Part shown: positions 47,937 to 58,430 of the stretch, in pieces
Numbering within the stretch: the stretch's first letter is position 1
How the letters are laid out: each line of letters starts with the position of its first letter
Assembly: GCA_022747635.1 (NCBI GenBank)
Contig: JAKTNV010000007.1
Span: forward strand, 5,263,905 to 5,327,904
Direction: 5' to 3'
DNA length: 64,000 bases
Source of the DNA: Hetaerina americana
Lineage: Eukaryota > Arthropoda > Insecta > Odonata > Calopterygidae
The notes under the pieces: model-generated
Told to the model about the DNA's origin: nothing
The model's input: only the letters and a program-made list of their open reading frames with translations
Database searches by the model: none
Position numbers and translations under genes: made by a program

Positions 47937-49520
47937 TATTTTACATCGAATTCGTGCATGTAAAAGAAATCTCGATATTGAGGTAAAAGAGGAGTTGCAT
48001 AACCAGGCTTTGCTGTTGATTGAGGACATGTGTTATCTCATGTGCGGCAGTTTATGCGTGAAGTTAGGCATGCCAGCCCTTGATCGTGGAATGAACTACG
48101 CGTTTAATCGAGAATTGGAACGTGAAATGAATATGATCGACATGAATCAGACCAATCAGTTCAAACCAATATACCCATGCTGAACCTCAAACAGAAGGAA
48201 GAATATGATACATTAATCAAGGCAATTGATGATGGAAATGGGGGCGTATTTTTCCTGGATGCACCTGGTGGAATTGGGATGAAATTCCTCATATCATCGC
48301 TTTTGGCCACTGTTCGTGCGAGATCGAACATCGCGGTGGCAGTTGCTTCTTCTGGCATAGCTGCCACACTGTTAGAAGGATGCCGTATGGCTCATTCAGC
48401 CGTTAAAGTTGCCATTCAACCTATAAAATTCTGAACAAGTGACAAGTAACATTTCAAAACAGTCCGCAATGGCCAAAATTTTCGTCGCATAAAAAATTAT
48501 ATGGGGCGAATGCACGATGGCACACGAACGTTCATTGGAAGCACTTTGACCGGACTATGAAAGATCCGCGCAATGACTCGAGATGCTTTGATGCCGCAAT
48601 GATTTTACTGTCTGGCGATTTGCGATAAACACTGGCAGTCATTCCAAGATCGACTGCTGCCAATGAAATAGGCGCTTGCCTCAAATCATCAAATCTGTGG
48701 CGCTATGTGAAGAAACTTCAACTGACAACAAACATGAGAGTTGCATTGCTGAACGATCCGTCTGCTGAAGATTTATCTAAGTAATTGTTGACTATCGGTA
48801 ATGGCCGCGTTCCTGCCGACGAATCGGGCGAATTGATTTCATTTTTTCGGAATTTTTAAAATTTTGTTTCATCGACAGATGAACTCATCAACAAAGTGTA
48901 CCCAAACATCATTGATAACTACAAAAATCACAAATTATTGAGTGAGCGAGCAATTTTGGCGGCTGAGAACAAAGATGTAGATGAGTTAAACTTCGTAATT
49001 GAGAATCAAATCGTTGGTACTCTTCATTCATTCAAATCTACTGGCCGTGTAACAAACGAAGACGAAGTCGCCAACCATTCATCTGAATTTTTAAACTACT
49101 TGGATGTGCATGGCTTACTACCGCACAATTTACAGTTGAAGGTTGGCTCGGTGGTCACGATGCTTCGAAACCAATACCAACCTAAACTATGCAATGGAAC
49201 GTGTTTGGTGATAAAACAAATTGGTGATCAATGTGATTCATGCGACTATAATCAAAGGAAAATTCAAAGATGAGGAAGTTCTCACTCCGAGGATTCCCAT
49301 GATCCCAACAATATTCCTTTTGAGTTTAAATGAATTCAAATTCCAATTCGTGTTGCATTCGCGATGACGATTAACAAATCACAAGGCCAATCGTGGTCTA
49401 AATCTCGAAAACCCATGCTTTTCTCATGGTCAATTATATGTGGCATGTTCACGTGTTGGTGAACCATCCGCTTCATTTGTTCTTGCGCCTGATAACAAAA
49501 CAAAAGATGTTGTATATCAG
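47937..49520 (+). pseudogene. Helitron Pif1-like helicase, broken
   Basis: Readings in order: RNLDIEVKEELHNQALLLIE (47,964), NLKQKEEYDTLIKAI, GVFFLDAPGGIGMKFLIS (Walker A; the usual GTGKT is GIGMK), VAVASSGIAATLLEGCRMAH, FDAAMILLSGDLR, KVYPNIIDNYKNHKLLSERA, LNFVIENQIVGTLHSFKSTG, LKVGSVVTMLRNQYQPKLCN, LENPCFSHGQLYVACSRVGE. These are the conserved helicase motifs of Helitron Rep-Hel proteins. The Walker lysine is displaced and there are several frameshifts and stops, so it is inactive. Confidence 0.88.
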
Positions 49521-49768
49521 AAGGTGCTTGACTCAAGAGAATAAACCCAAATGTGTATCAAGATTGGACAAAGAAAACGTATTTCCGACAAGCCATTGTA
49601 ATACTTATATTTGCAGTTTTATTGATTTTTTTCCTTTAATTATTATAAAAAGTCAAACATGATTAAAATCGATACAGCCGTTCTTGATTCATAAATAGTG
49701 TAACTGAACTGTTCATTGATCGTTAGGCGGTACGAAGTTCGCCGGGGATATATATATACAGTATATAT

Positions 49769-50030
49769 GGGTCGCGGTAGTCCAGTGGGTAGAGCGTCGG
49801 ACTGCTGACCGGAGGGTCCCGGGTTCGATTCCCGGGCAAGGCACTCTGGGAACCTGCAGCTCCACCCAAGCTTAAGTGATTTTTCGAGTACCAGGTTTTC
49901 CTGGCCGGCACGAAAAGGAACTGGCCTCCCTACCCTGATGTGTGAATTTTCACACGCCGTAGAGGGCTTAGTACTGGGTGATCTCTACCATCACTTACTA
50001 ACCCGACCTTCGGCTTGATTACTGTGTTTA
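49769..50030 (+). repeat. tRNA-derived SINE, family C, copy 3
   Basis: Best preserved: GGGTCGCGGTAGTCCAGTGG head, B box GGGTTCGATTCCCGGG, body GAACCTGCAGCTCCACCCAA, tail CGGCTTGATTACTGTGTTTA. It is bordered by (TA)n on the left (49,748-49,768) and by a long TA array on the right (50,034 on). Confidence 0.92.
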
Positions 50031-50033
50031 TGG

Positions 50034-50073
50034 TATATATATATATATATATTATATATATCAACTTATATGT

Positions 50074-50113
<40 letters not shown>

Positions 50114-50186
50114 ACATATAAGTTGATATATATAATATATATAATATATATATATAATATATATAATATATATATATATATATATC
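50034..50186. repeat. (TA)n array with an internal palindrome
   Basis: TA repeat in which TCAACTTATATGTAGA (about 50,060) and its reverse complement TCTACATATAAGTTGA (about 50,111) face each other across pure TA, giving a cruciform-capable hairpin. Confidence 0.85.
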
Positions 50187-50250
50187 TATGATCTCTACCA
50201 TCAGTACTTTAGTAGGTGCCATAAACACAGTACCATACCATAAACATACC

Positions 50251-50303
50251 ATAAACACAGTAATCAACCCGAAGGTCGGTTTAGTAGGTGATGGTAGAGA
50301 TCA
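50251..50303 (-). repeat. SINE family C, 3' tail fragment
   Basis: TAAACACAGTAATCAACCCG and AAGGTCGGTTTAGTAGGTGA, the last ~50 nt of the family C tail, next to a TA array (50,303-50,367). Confidence 0.8.
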
Positions 50304-50304
50304 T

Positions 50305-50367
<63 letters not shown>
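50303..50367. repeat. (TA)n microsatellite at PLE P3's 3' tail
   Basis: About 65 nt of TA, next to the 3' tail of the PLE at 50,368 on. Confidence 0.9.
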
Positions 50368-50368
<1 letters not shown>

Positions 50369-50639
50369 TTTCGTAGACGTAACACGGAAGTGCCGAATAG
50401 TACAATACACAGTAACACACAATATAGAAACACAAAAAAAAGAAGAACACTCACGTTATTTCTTGATATTTCGACGGAAACAATCCGTCTTCCTCTGAAG
50501 ATATAGAAGTAATGACTGCTGGAGCTGTTGAGGTGAGGGGTGCGAGAGAAAGGGAAGGGGGCCAGGAGAAGGGGAGAACGCGAGGCGAAGGAGGGGTGAG
50601 GGTGGGCTCCCACAAAGTAACAATTTTAGGCCACTCCCA

Positions 50640-51566
50640 TCAGTGAACGACATTGAGGCCCGGATGCTGATAGGCCATACAGATGTAAATGAATGCCATT
50701 TCAAGTGTTTTTAATTGTATAGGGTTATCGGATGTGGGAAGGGAGGCCAGGACGGAAACATTGTAGCACAGGTTGAAAGGGGTATTATGATGGGAAGCAT
50801 GTTTAGGGATGGGGAGACCCGCGGACGGGGAGGAGGGATTGCACGAGGCGCGGTGGTTATTAATCCTAATGTTAAGTGGTGTGGAACATTGGCCTATGTA
50901 AAATGACGGGCAGAGTTTACAGGTAAGAAGATAAACTACATTCTTGGAAGTGCAAGAGGAATAGGGGAAGGGCGGGAGAGAGTTAAATGGTGGGATGGAG
51001 TGGGGTGGAGTGGTGAAAATAGGGCAGGTTTTGAATCTTGCTCGATGACATGGAGTGGGTATGGCTCTGGGGGTGTGAGGGGATTTTGAGAGCGGCCTGG
51101 TGGATTTGAGGATATCTGCTAGGTTGGCGGGACGTTTGAAGGTGACAGAGGGGCATTTGGGAAGAAGGTTGGAGGAAGTGTTGTGATTTTTGAGGATGGG
51201 GAATAGGTCTTTGAGAATGAATTTGAGAGACTGAATGCCTGGGAAGTAGGTAGTACAGATTGAGAGAGGCTGGGAGTCTGTGGTTGAGGCAGGCTTGGGG
51301 GTGTAGGAATGTTTAAGTATTTTTTTTATGGAGGAGGGAATCAGGGTATCCTCGTTGGAGGAGGGATTGGTGAAGGTTGTTGAGGTATTTCTTAAGGGAT
51401 TCGGGATGGTTGCAAATGCGGTGACCGCGGATAGAGAGGGAGTAAGGGAGGGAGCGCTTGGTATGGGAGGGGTGACAACTGCTGTAATGAAGGTATTGCT
51501 GTTTATTAGTGGGTTTGGTGTGAACAGAGGTAAGGAATTTGTTATTGCTGAGGGTAATATTAACAT
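50640..51566 (-). pseudogene. PLE P3: RT C-terminus and GIY-YIG endonuclease
   Basis: The frame carries LKHSYTPKP, FPGIQSLKFILKDLFPIL, FKRPANLADIL, CHRARFKTC, then VVYLLTCKLCPSFYIGQ (GIY-YIG: VVY..YIG) and NIRINNHR. This order (RT thumb, then GIY-YIG) is that of PLE proteins. Only the part downstream of about 51,325 belongs to the protein; the upstream 80 codons of this frame are a shadow of the RT frame. A T8 run at 51,320-51,327 marks the switch. Confidence 0.88.
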
Positions 51567-51882
51567 CGAGGAAGGTAATCTGAGAGGATGAAATGGTCGA
51601 GGTGAAAGACAGAGATGAGGAATCGTTGAGTTGGGAGATGAAGGAATTGAGGGAATCTATGCTGTGTGGCCATAGTAGAAAGATGTCGTCAATGTATCGG
51701 AGCCACAGGAGGGGTTGCAGAGGATAGTTTGAAAGGAAATTCTCTTCTAGGATACCAAGGTGGAGGTTTGCATATGAAGGGCTGAATCTGCTACCCATGG
51801 CACAGCCCTTTATCTGGAGGTAATGGTTATTGTTAAAAGAAAAGGAGTTGCGGGTGAGAATGAAATCGGAAAGGTCATTCAT
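51313..51882 (-). pseudogene. PLE P3: reverse transcriptase palm, 5'-truncated
   Basis: The frame starts inside the RT, shows GCAMGSRFSPSYANL and the catalytic RYIDDIFLLW (YIDD at residues 63-66 of the frame), then ITFLDVNI and SVHTKPTNKQQYLHYSSCHP. The upstream palm and N-terminus are missing because the element is joined there to its inverted 3' end at about 51,875. The frame ends just after the T8 run, where a 1-nt shift leads into the endonuclease frame. Confidence 0.9.
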
Positions 51883-52165
51883 TTACATCTGTATGGCCTA
51901 TCAGCATCCGGGCCTCAATGTCGTTCACTGATGGGAGTGGCCTAAAATTGTTACTTTGTGGGAGCCCACCCTCACCCCTCCTTCGCCTCGCGTTCTCCCC
52001 TTCTCCTGGCCCCCTTCCCTTTCTCTCGCACCCCTCACCTCAACAGCTCCAGCAGTCATTACTTCTATATCTTCAGAGGAAGACGGATTGTTTCCGTCGA
52101 AATATCACGAAATAACGTGTGAGTGTTCTTCTTTTTTTTGTGTTTCTATATTGTGTGTTACTGTG

Positions 52166-52340
<175 letters not shown>

Positions 52341-52367
52341 GTATGTGTTTCCATATTTTATATATTT

Positions 52368-52446
52368 ATATATGTGTGTGTGTGCGTGTGTGTGCGCGCG
52401 TGTGCGTGTGGGTGGGTGTGCGTGCGTGTGAGTGTGTGTGTGTGTA
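52368..52446. repeat. (GT)n-rich simple repeat
   Basis: TGTG/CGTG repeat with GGTG interruptions, about 80 nt. Confidence 0.9.
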
Positions 52447-52627
52447 TGAATGTGTGTATGTCCTTCAGGGCATTAAGCTCAGACAATTCCGGTAATTTTT
52501 CGAAATTCGTTCTCCCCGTTTACTTTCACGCGGAATCCTTGGTGTACTTTGGAAGCAATGAAACACCCGTGACCAAGAGTCTGCGTAGCGTTGCTTGATG
52601 AATTGCCCTGGCACTTCTAACTAGGAA

Positions 52628-52862
52628 GGCCGCACTGGTTAATAGGACAGATGACCGACAGCCGAGTACATCTACGCCATTGGGAACGAGTGGATGATTG
52701 AGGGGGGATGAGGGGGGTCGAGGAGGAGAACCCGGCGTCGACACTGGCTCCCTCTTGGCCTGGAGTGGGTGCACTGGAAGTGCTTGCCCACGTCAACGAA
52801 GTGAAAATCGGAATATCACCGGAAAATCCTCGACAGCCGGGATTTGAGTCCAGGATGGAATG
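52628..52862 (-). repeat. Degenerate SINE, family A-like
   Basis: GACCGACAGCCGAGTACATC, GAACCCGGCGTCGACACTGG and CAGCCGGGATTTGAGTCCAG follow the order of the family A body and B box on the minus strand, with many changes. A further, weaker copy may lie at 53,130-53,240. Confidence 0.5.
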
Positions 52863-53240
52863 GGGAAACGGAACGAATATTACCAAGTATAATAATAATA
52901 ATAATATTGCCACTTATGAATCGAGATTCAATTTTCCGAGGGCGTTGCTTTACCATTTGAGCTTGTTGGAATTCGTTAATTGCATCTCTTGCATTCGTCG
53001 AGAGTAATGGCATTAACTCTCATTAAAGGCCTACCCTCGCACGAGACACGTGTCATCATTGCACGAGTGACAAAGAATCGGGGTCAACTGCCAACCTAGA
53101 GTGAACATGGAGTATTTGAGGGCACGGTGGGGATTAGGGAGAGGAGAGAGGGTGGAGGGAGCGCAATCGGCGTCAGCGTACTCTCGCCTCAGCGAAAGGG
53201 GTCCATGAATAATCCACAGTTTAGCGTCCCACTCTGAAGG

Positions 53241-54138
53241 CTGCTAACCGCCAGAACCCTCATTTGGGGACCCCCAATGCCAATGAAAACCTGCCCTCTC
53301 CTGAACCATTGCCCCACCCCATTAACGCCGACTGTGTTGTCAACCTTCAGCGCCCACTGGAATCTCGCTTAGTCAGCGAGTTCCACTTTCAAAGTTTTCG
53401 GTTGAATGAAAGCATCTTCTTCGTTGATGAAAGTACAAAATCATTTCTCTGCACGTTTTTCTCCTTAATTCATTGCCTATTATTCGAAAAATCTTACCGC
53501 ATCAAAAACAAGAGAATATAAAACCGTGTATCCTACTGCAGTAATACTCTATCTTAATGCATCGCACTACAGCCCAGAGGGGCACATGAATGAAGAGTTA
53601 GGAATGATAGTGTTGAAGAGGGTACTGCTCTCATTGGAGGAAATCTATGATGTTGCCAATTAAATCATTGCCCTCACTAAAAATTCAGGAAGCATATCCT
53701 TGCGGGAGCTTGGAAAGTAACTGCCAAACATACCGGCAGGAGAACCCTTTTCTCCCTCCCACACTTCGCGTCCAAAAATTCAGGAAAAACAATGCAACTG
53801 AATACCAATGACTCTAATCGTTAATAGCTTATGACCTAAAACCTCCTAACACTCTCCCTCATTTTTCAGGAAGATATAAATCTTTTTGATGGAAGGATAC
53901 TTGGAATTGTGCTTAATCTTTATCCTCAAGGTATAGCAACAAATACCTGCGCACAGTGCTAAGTTCCATGATATGGAATATCCACTGGCTCCTCTAGGCA
54001 TTCGCATGTGCTCTCCCTATGGTACATAGAAGTAATTAGGAAAGATGGCGGAGTGCCGAGACCAGTTTAGGTGGGAGATAGATATTTCCAAGTGTAGAGG
54101 AGGTGCATTTATAGGAAGTGCATTTGTTTATGCTGCAT
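53241..54138. other. No gene recognised
   Basis: Unassigned sequence. Confidence 0.4.
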
Positions 54139-54365
54139 CATCTACATCTACATAATACCCCCCTAGTTTTTAGTTGTTTTGCGGTATATGTGTTTGCATG
54201 AGTATTGGATGAAGGGATTTTTGCATGAGTGTGTGCGCTGCTGTGGTTGTAATTTTCCGTGTTGTTTTTTTGCATGTGGTATTTTTCCTTTTTACGGTTG
54301 GTGACCTAACACCCCCCGCCACACGCCCTTGCGGCGGCTTGCGGGGTATTATGTAGATGTAGATG
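54139..54365. mobile_element. MITE-like element with 23-bp inverted ends
   Basis: Positions 54,139-54,161 (CATCTACATCTACATAATAC plus CCC) and 54,343-54,365 are exact reverse complements. The interior (about 180 nt) has no coding capacity. A target duplication was not identified. A truncated relative lies near 44,060. Confidence 0.7.
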
Positions 54366-55132
54366 TACTGCAATCTGCATATAGTCACGTTTACCATGCG
54401 CTGCAGGAATGTTCACATTTCCTTTTGATTCTTTGTTTTGTACTCTGAGATTCATTTACCTTCATTCTGGCTTAAAACCTTCCATGATGACTATCCCGGG
54501 AGAAGATTGAATCCAATTTAATGATAGCTCTTGAGTCACTATCTCATTTCAACCTCCATCCCTTTTCCAATACTTTTTTATCGCTTGTGAATATTTAACA
54601 GCGATCTTCACAGAAGTTGCCTTTAGTGAAACAGTGGACGGAAACCCCCTCCCCTCCTTTCCCCCATTTAATTCAAGAGTGGCCTAAAATAATTCACGTG
54701 AATAATGAACGTTACTGTTTTCCTACATGGCTATAAAGTAATAATTGAAATATCCCATTAGAAAACTGTAGTTTCTAGGCCTGATGTCTGACAATTGGAC
54801 AATATAACGCATTATCCCATTCCACACGCTGGTTTCAACTGATTCGTGTGTTGCTTATGCTCCAAATAGCCGTTCTTGACTGCGATTTCCCAGAGACAGA
54901 CATGTTTTTCCTTAAATGAAGAATACAATGTATCTGTCCACTGTTCTAATGTTTTCCCTTGACTGCAATATTTTGTGTAATGGGGGTGGGACTCTCATTA
55001 TGCAGAATATTAGCAGCAGGAGGAGCAAAAACAGCCCTGTCGCCTTGGTTATTATTCATGCTTATCAGAATATTCGTATATATGCTCAAAATATCTGAAT
55101 CTTCGTTCGAAGGTTTCCGCGGCGATGAGTAG
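54366..55132. other. No gene recognised
   Basis: Unassigned. ATATCTGAATCTTC at about 55,091-55,104 recurs just beyond the palindrome at about 55,343-55,356 and may be part of a target duplication. Confidence 0.4.
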
Positions 55133-55341
55133 GTGATTTCCACATTTTTCGGGCTGCGTCCGCGTATGTCGTTTAAATGTACAACAGTTTCGCCAGCTAT
55201 CCTGCTGGCGTCCTCAGGTCAAGGATGAAAAGAAGCCTCTTCTTTTCATCCTTGACCTGAGGACGCCAGCAGGATAGCTGGCGAAACTGTTGTACATTTA
55301 AACGACATACGCGGACGCAGCCCGAAAAATGTGGAAATCAC
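55133..55341. mobile_element. Perfect palindrome (P4), PLE 3' ends in inverted orientation
   Basis: Arms of 103 nt (55,133-55,235 and 55,239-55,341) appear perfectly complementary around a CCT loop. In the outward direction each arm reads CTGAGGA, CGCCAGC-AGGATA-GCTGGCG, AAAC: a hammerhead-like core with a strong stem II. The module resembles the P2 arm at 32.4 kb. No coding sequence is left. The direct repeat ATATCTGAATCTTC occurs on both sides. Confidence 0.8.
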
Positions 55342-55660
55342 ATATCTGAATCTTCACAGGCATTTCTTTCTGGATTCAGCTGTAATTGTCTTTAAACTTC
55401 AGTGCTCTTGCGACAGGGCTAAATACTGTCCAATTTCGAAAAGGATGTGCATGGACGCACTCCTATAGTTACACCCACAAATGGCACACGTGCTTCTAGT
55501 TCCACCTGGAAAAAATCCACCTATTCGATCGGACTACCCTGCTAATGAGTATGCATACTTTTATGAAGAGTTTACTCGTAAGTTTTTACTAATGGCACAG
55601 ATTAAGCGGTAAGATTCGCTTGAGCGCATTCCAAACGCTTTCCAAATTAAGCATCTCAAC
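55342..55660. other. No gene recognised
   Basis: Unassigned sequence between the palindrome and a deleted mariner. Confidence 0.4.
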
Positions 55661-56340
55661 TCTCACGTGTTGCTCTTGGGTATGAAATACGTGGTCTGTG
55701 CAATAAATGCGCGAACTGGTGCGATCTGGCGGCCATGACGCGGACTATAGCCCAGCCCACTGGCGGCGCTAGTTGCCTAAGACCCCAAATGAGCCATCTG
55801 TGCTTGGCGGATCGTCGAGCTGTGCGCATGGTGCCAGTTATGTTAGTTTCTGTTGTCCTTGTTTTTACTGTTGGTCGCAAATCACGAAATCACGGATCAA
55901 CATAAAGTTTTTTGGTGAAGTGCGGTAAAATTTATCAAGAAATCACTGAAATGTTGGCAGCTGTTTACGGTGATAATGCTCTGAAGAAAACATCCGTTTT
56001 CAAGTAGATTAAAGATGGCCGACAAGACGATGATGCAAGGCCCGGACGACCTTCAACCACATGCGTTGAAGACGACAACATTGATCGTGTGCGGTCCCTT
56101 GTCCCTACCGATCGTCGAAAAACTGTCCCAATGATAGCTGATGAACTGAATTCAAGAAAATCAACAGTGCACACTATTCCAACCGAAAATAATGGATGGA
56201 TCCTTCACCATGGCAATACACCTGCACATTCAGCATTGATTTTTCGCCAGTTTCTGGCAAAAAATTCAAACACCATCCTTAAATCTACGGCAGGATTTGA
56301 AACGCATGCTTTTCGCCGAGCAAGTGCCCAAGTGTGCGCA
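55660..56340 (+). mobile_element. Internally deleted mariner-family element
   Basis: Plus-strand readings: VKFYQEITEMLAAVYGDNAL, KKTSVFK, KDGRQDDDARPGRPSTT, DNIDRVRSLVPTDRRKTVPM (HTH region), then after a deletion near 56,180 GWILHHGNTPAHSALIFRQF, the block with the second catalytic Asp (HHDNxPAH in relatives; here G replaces D). The first-Asp box and the third-Asp region are missing or damaged. Another subfamily than the 25 kb copy. Confidence 0.8.
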
Positions 56341-57180
56341 TTTTAGAATCAGGTTGGTTCTCCAGTTTTCGCCTTGCACAAGTAATACGTAAACAGTACA
56401 TATCGTATATTGCCTTAGCACATACCAGAGGAGCGCAGTGGAGGAGTTATGAGAGACCCCAAATCTGGAAACACCGTACGTTGGAATTCGCAAAGAAATG
56501 AAAGATTGTCCCCTTATTTGAGATAAGAATACGTTCTTGCTTCCCTGAATTTAAGAGGGTCGGCTTGAAAGAGTAACCAAAAGCTTGATTGCGTACAGAA
56601 TCACCACTCCTTTTCTTTGTTGGCTCCAGTGAAATAGCGATCGATCGTGGTTCGAATCCCAGGGAACAATATCGCTGGGGATTATGATAGTATTAGGATG
56701 GCGTGAACGACTTTCTCCGGTGACTGCTCCGTCGTTCATCCATTCTATATCGATCACGAGTGATGGTGGCAGACGGCAAGTCCTTTCGAAAGCGGAAAAC
56801 ACGTCGGCCGAGCCTGCGTCGCGGCGCCGTCGGTCGCCTGCGCGGGCGTTCAATCCATTCCCGCGGCGTGGATGGCCCTGGAGATGTCAGATCGATGGAG
56901 CCCCTGATTTGTGTCAACGATGCTCCACTCTCTCTTATCTGAGTCAATTTCTTGCGCATTTTCTCGGTTTTCTTCTCTCTTCACTTTTTCATTTGCCCGG
57001 CGAATTTATCTTCCAGAGGCCGGCGTAGTTTCAGCCCCGTAGATGGGAAATAATGATATTTATCTTCATCGTAAGCGCGTCGCGATGTGAGTAAACCAAG
57101 AGAGGCAATCGTTGAGAAAAGTGGCTTCACCCTTGTTGATGGCCTTCGGCGTGTTGTTTGGGGATTGTCCACCAAAAGGT
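56341..57180. other. CpG-rich, nothing firmly recognised
   Basis: CpG-rich at 56,760-56,900 with overlapping frames on both strands and no family match. GTGGTTCGAATCCCAGG at about 56,647 is an isolated B-box-like sequence, perhaps an old SINE. Confidence 0.35.
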
Positions 57181-57189
57181 CACGGATGA

Positions 57190-58124
57190 AATCTTTCTGG
57201 AGCTACAAGACCTCGACATTCTTTTACTTAAATTCATCCAAATCTACCATTCATTATCTATCCAAAATTATAGACGCATTGCATAATAGAAAAGGCACAA
57301 AACTAGCTATCGAAGGCATCTACGGGAACACTCCCCATGGACTCGGTCGTTCCAAAATAGTAAAAACTCCCTTGCCTAGGAAATATTTCGATCAAAATCA
57401 ATTATCTAACACAAAATACCAAATTAAAATCTTGCATATTACCACAATGACATTGAAAAAAACACATTTAGTCACACCAAAAACAGGATTGAAACAAAAC
57501 AAATAAGTAAGGCATTTAAATGAAAATGTGACGACTGCAATGCAATTTGCGCAGAGCAAACAGGGGACGAAGAGCTCTTCAGTAGTTTTACCCCCATAAT
57601 ACTCAACCTGGAAAAGAGGGGATTCAGATAAGAGGCCCTCCAACTATATGAAATAATAGTGTCCAGCTTTTAAATGAATATAATACTGCAAATGAATATT
57701 CGTATGTGCAGTTCCCATCCCTCCCTCCTTAAACCCCCGATATCCAAGTGCGTATCCGAATGCCATCCCCAACCACACCCCTCTTCCTCGTCCCACCCCA
57801 CCCTCCCCCCCGCGCCTGTCGCCTTTCCTCCCCTCTAACAGGCAACCCCCGCCCTCCCAACCGAGCCACGCGCATTCACCCTCCCTCGGCCCATTTTCCT
57901 TTCCCTCGCCACACTTTCCCCAGCAACAACATCGCAACCATCCACTTCTCTCCCCTCCCCCATTCCACCCCACTTTCTCACCCCTCCCCCATTCCACCCC
58001 CCTTTCTCACCCCTCCCAAAAATGTATTCCTGTGGATAATATTCTGAAGCTCACCTGAAGATATGGCAACGAAACCTAAGTGTTGTAACACAGATTTGTA
58101 TGTGGAATTAACAAAGTTTTCCAG
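57190..58124 (+). mobile_element. Degraded Penelope-like element P5 (endonuclease part and 3' end)
   Basis: Plus-strand readings KIIDALHNRKGTKLAIEGIY (about 57,268-57,330), then KQISKAFK.KCDDCNAIC and EQTGDEELFSS (about 57,500-57,580), correspond to the region before and inside the GIY-YIG domain; YIG is mutated. A C-rich tract runs from 57,715 to 58,020. The hammerhead-like core is at 58,055-58,074. The end is overrun by a family A SINE that starts at 58,125. No inverted 5' copy seen. Confidence 0.65.
58055..58074 (+). ncRNA. Hammerhead-like core at the 3' end of P5
   Basis: CTGAAGA, then TATGGCAAC, then GAAA. The spacing suits a hammerhead with a very weak stem II. Followed by CCTAAGTGTTGTAACAC, which could form a short stem. 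Confidence 0.35.
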
Positions 58125-58430
58125 TCGGGAAGGTGCGATGGCTAAGGTACTGGCTTCCCATCCATAGGGCCCGGGTTCGAATCCTGGAGGCGACATATAT
58201 TTTTCAGTGGTATTTCGATCCCTACTTGAGGTGCTTTGTGGAGAATACTTTGAGTGAGTACGCCGTCCGTCGGATGGGACGTTAAACTGCGGACCCCTTG
58301 GCGCCTTTCGTCAAGAGTAGGCTAATGCCGACGCCGGGTTTCTCTTCACCCTTTCCCATCCAGGACTATCCCTAATGGCGCAAATGACCTTGGCTGGTGG
58401 TCGCCTCCCATAGAAACTACCGCTACTGTT
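58125..58430 (+). repeat. tRNA-derived SINE, family A, copy 3
   Basis: Head GGGAAGGTGCGATGGCTAAG, B box GGGTTCGAATCCTGG, body TTTCGATCCCTACTTGAGGT and GAGTAGGCTAATGCCGACGC, ending in GGTCGCCTCCCATAGAAACT. Best B box of the three copies. Confidence 0.9.

Larger units (their letters stand above)
46640..49748 (+). mobile_element. Decayed Helitron (rolling-circle transposon) with nested insertions
   Basis: Plus strand. The left part has three diverged copies of a unit containing ATTTTTAATG.., GTTTTTTGGATTC, CTCAG..CAGAATA and ATCGTAAAAGTATCGTATCG (about 46,680, 46,900 and 47,480). Pif1-type helicase coding remnants run from 47,937 to 49,520. The 3' end at about 49,727-49,746 (GCGGTACGAAGTTCGCCGGG) resembles Helitron 3' ends I know from insects. 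A LINE 3' piece (about 47,130-47,450) and a family E SINE (47,690-47,888) are inserted. Rep/nuclease domain not found. Confidence 0.8.

Noticed and set aside
47596..48183. 195-codon plus-strand open frame
   Set aside because: It is a hybrid: it runs from Helitron repeat sequence through an inverted family E SINE into helicase remnants, so it is not one gene.
56684..57028. Several overlapping frames on both strands in CpG-rich DNA
   Set aside because: No family match, and open frames on both strands are expected in GC-rich DNA; no splice signals favour one.
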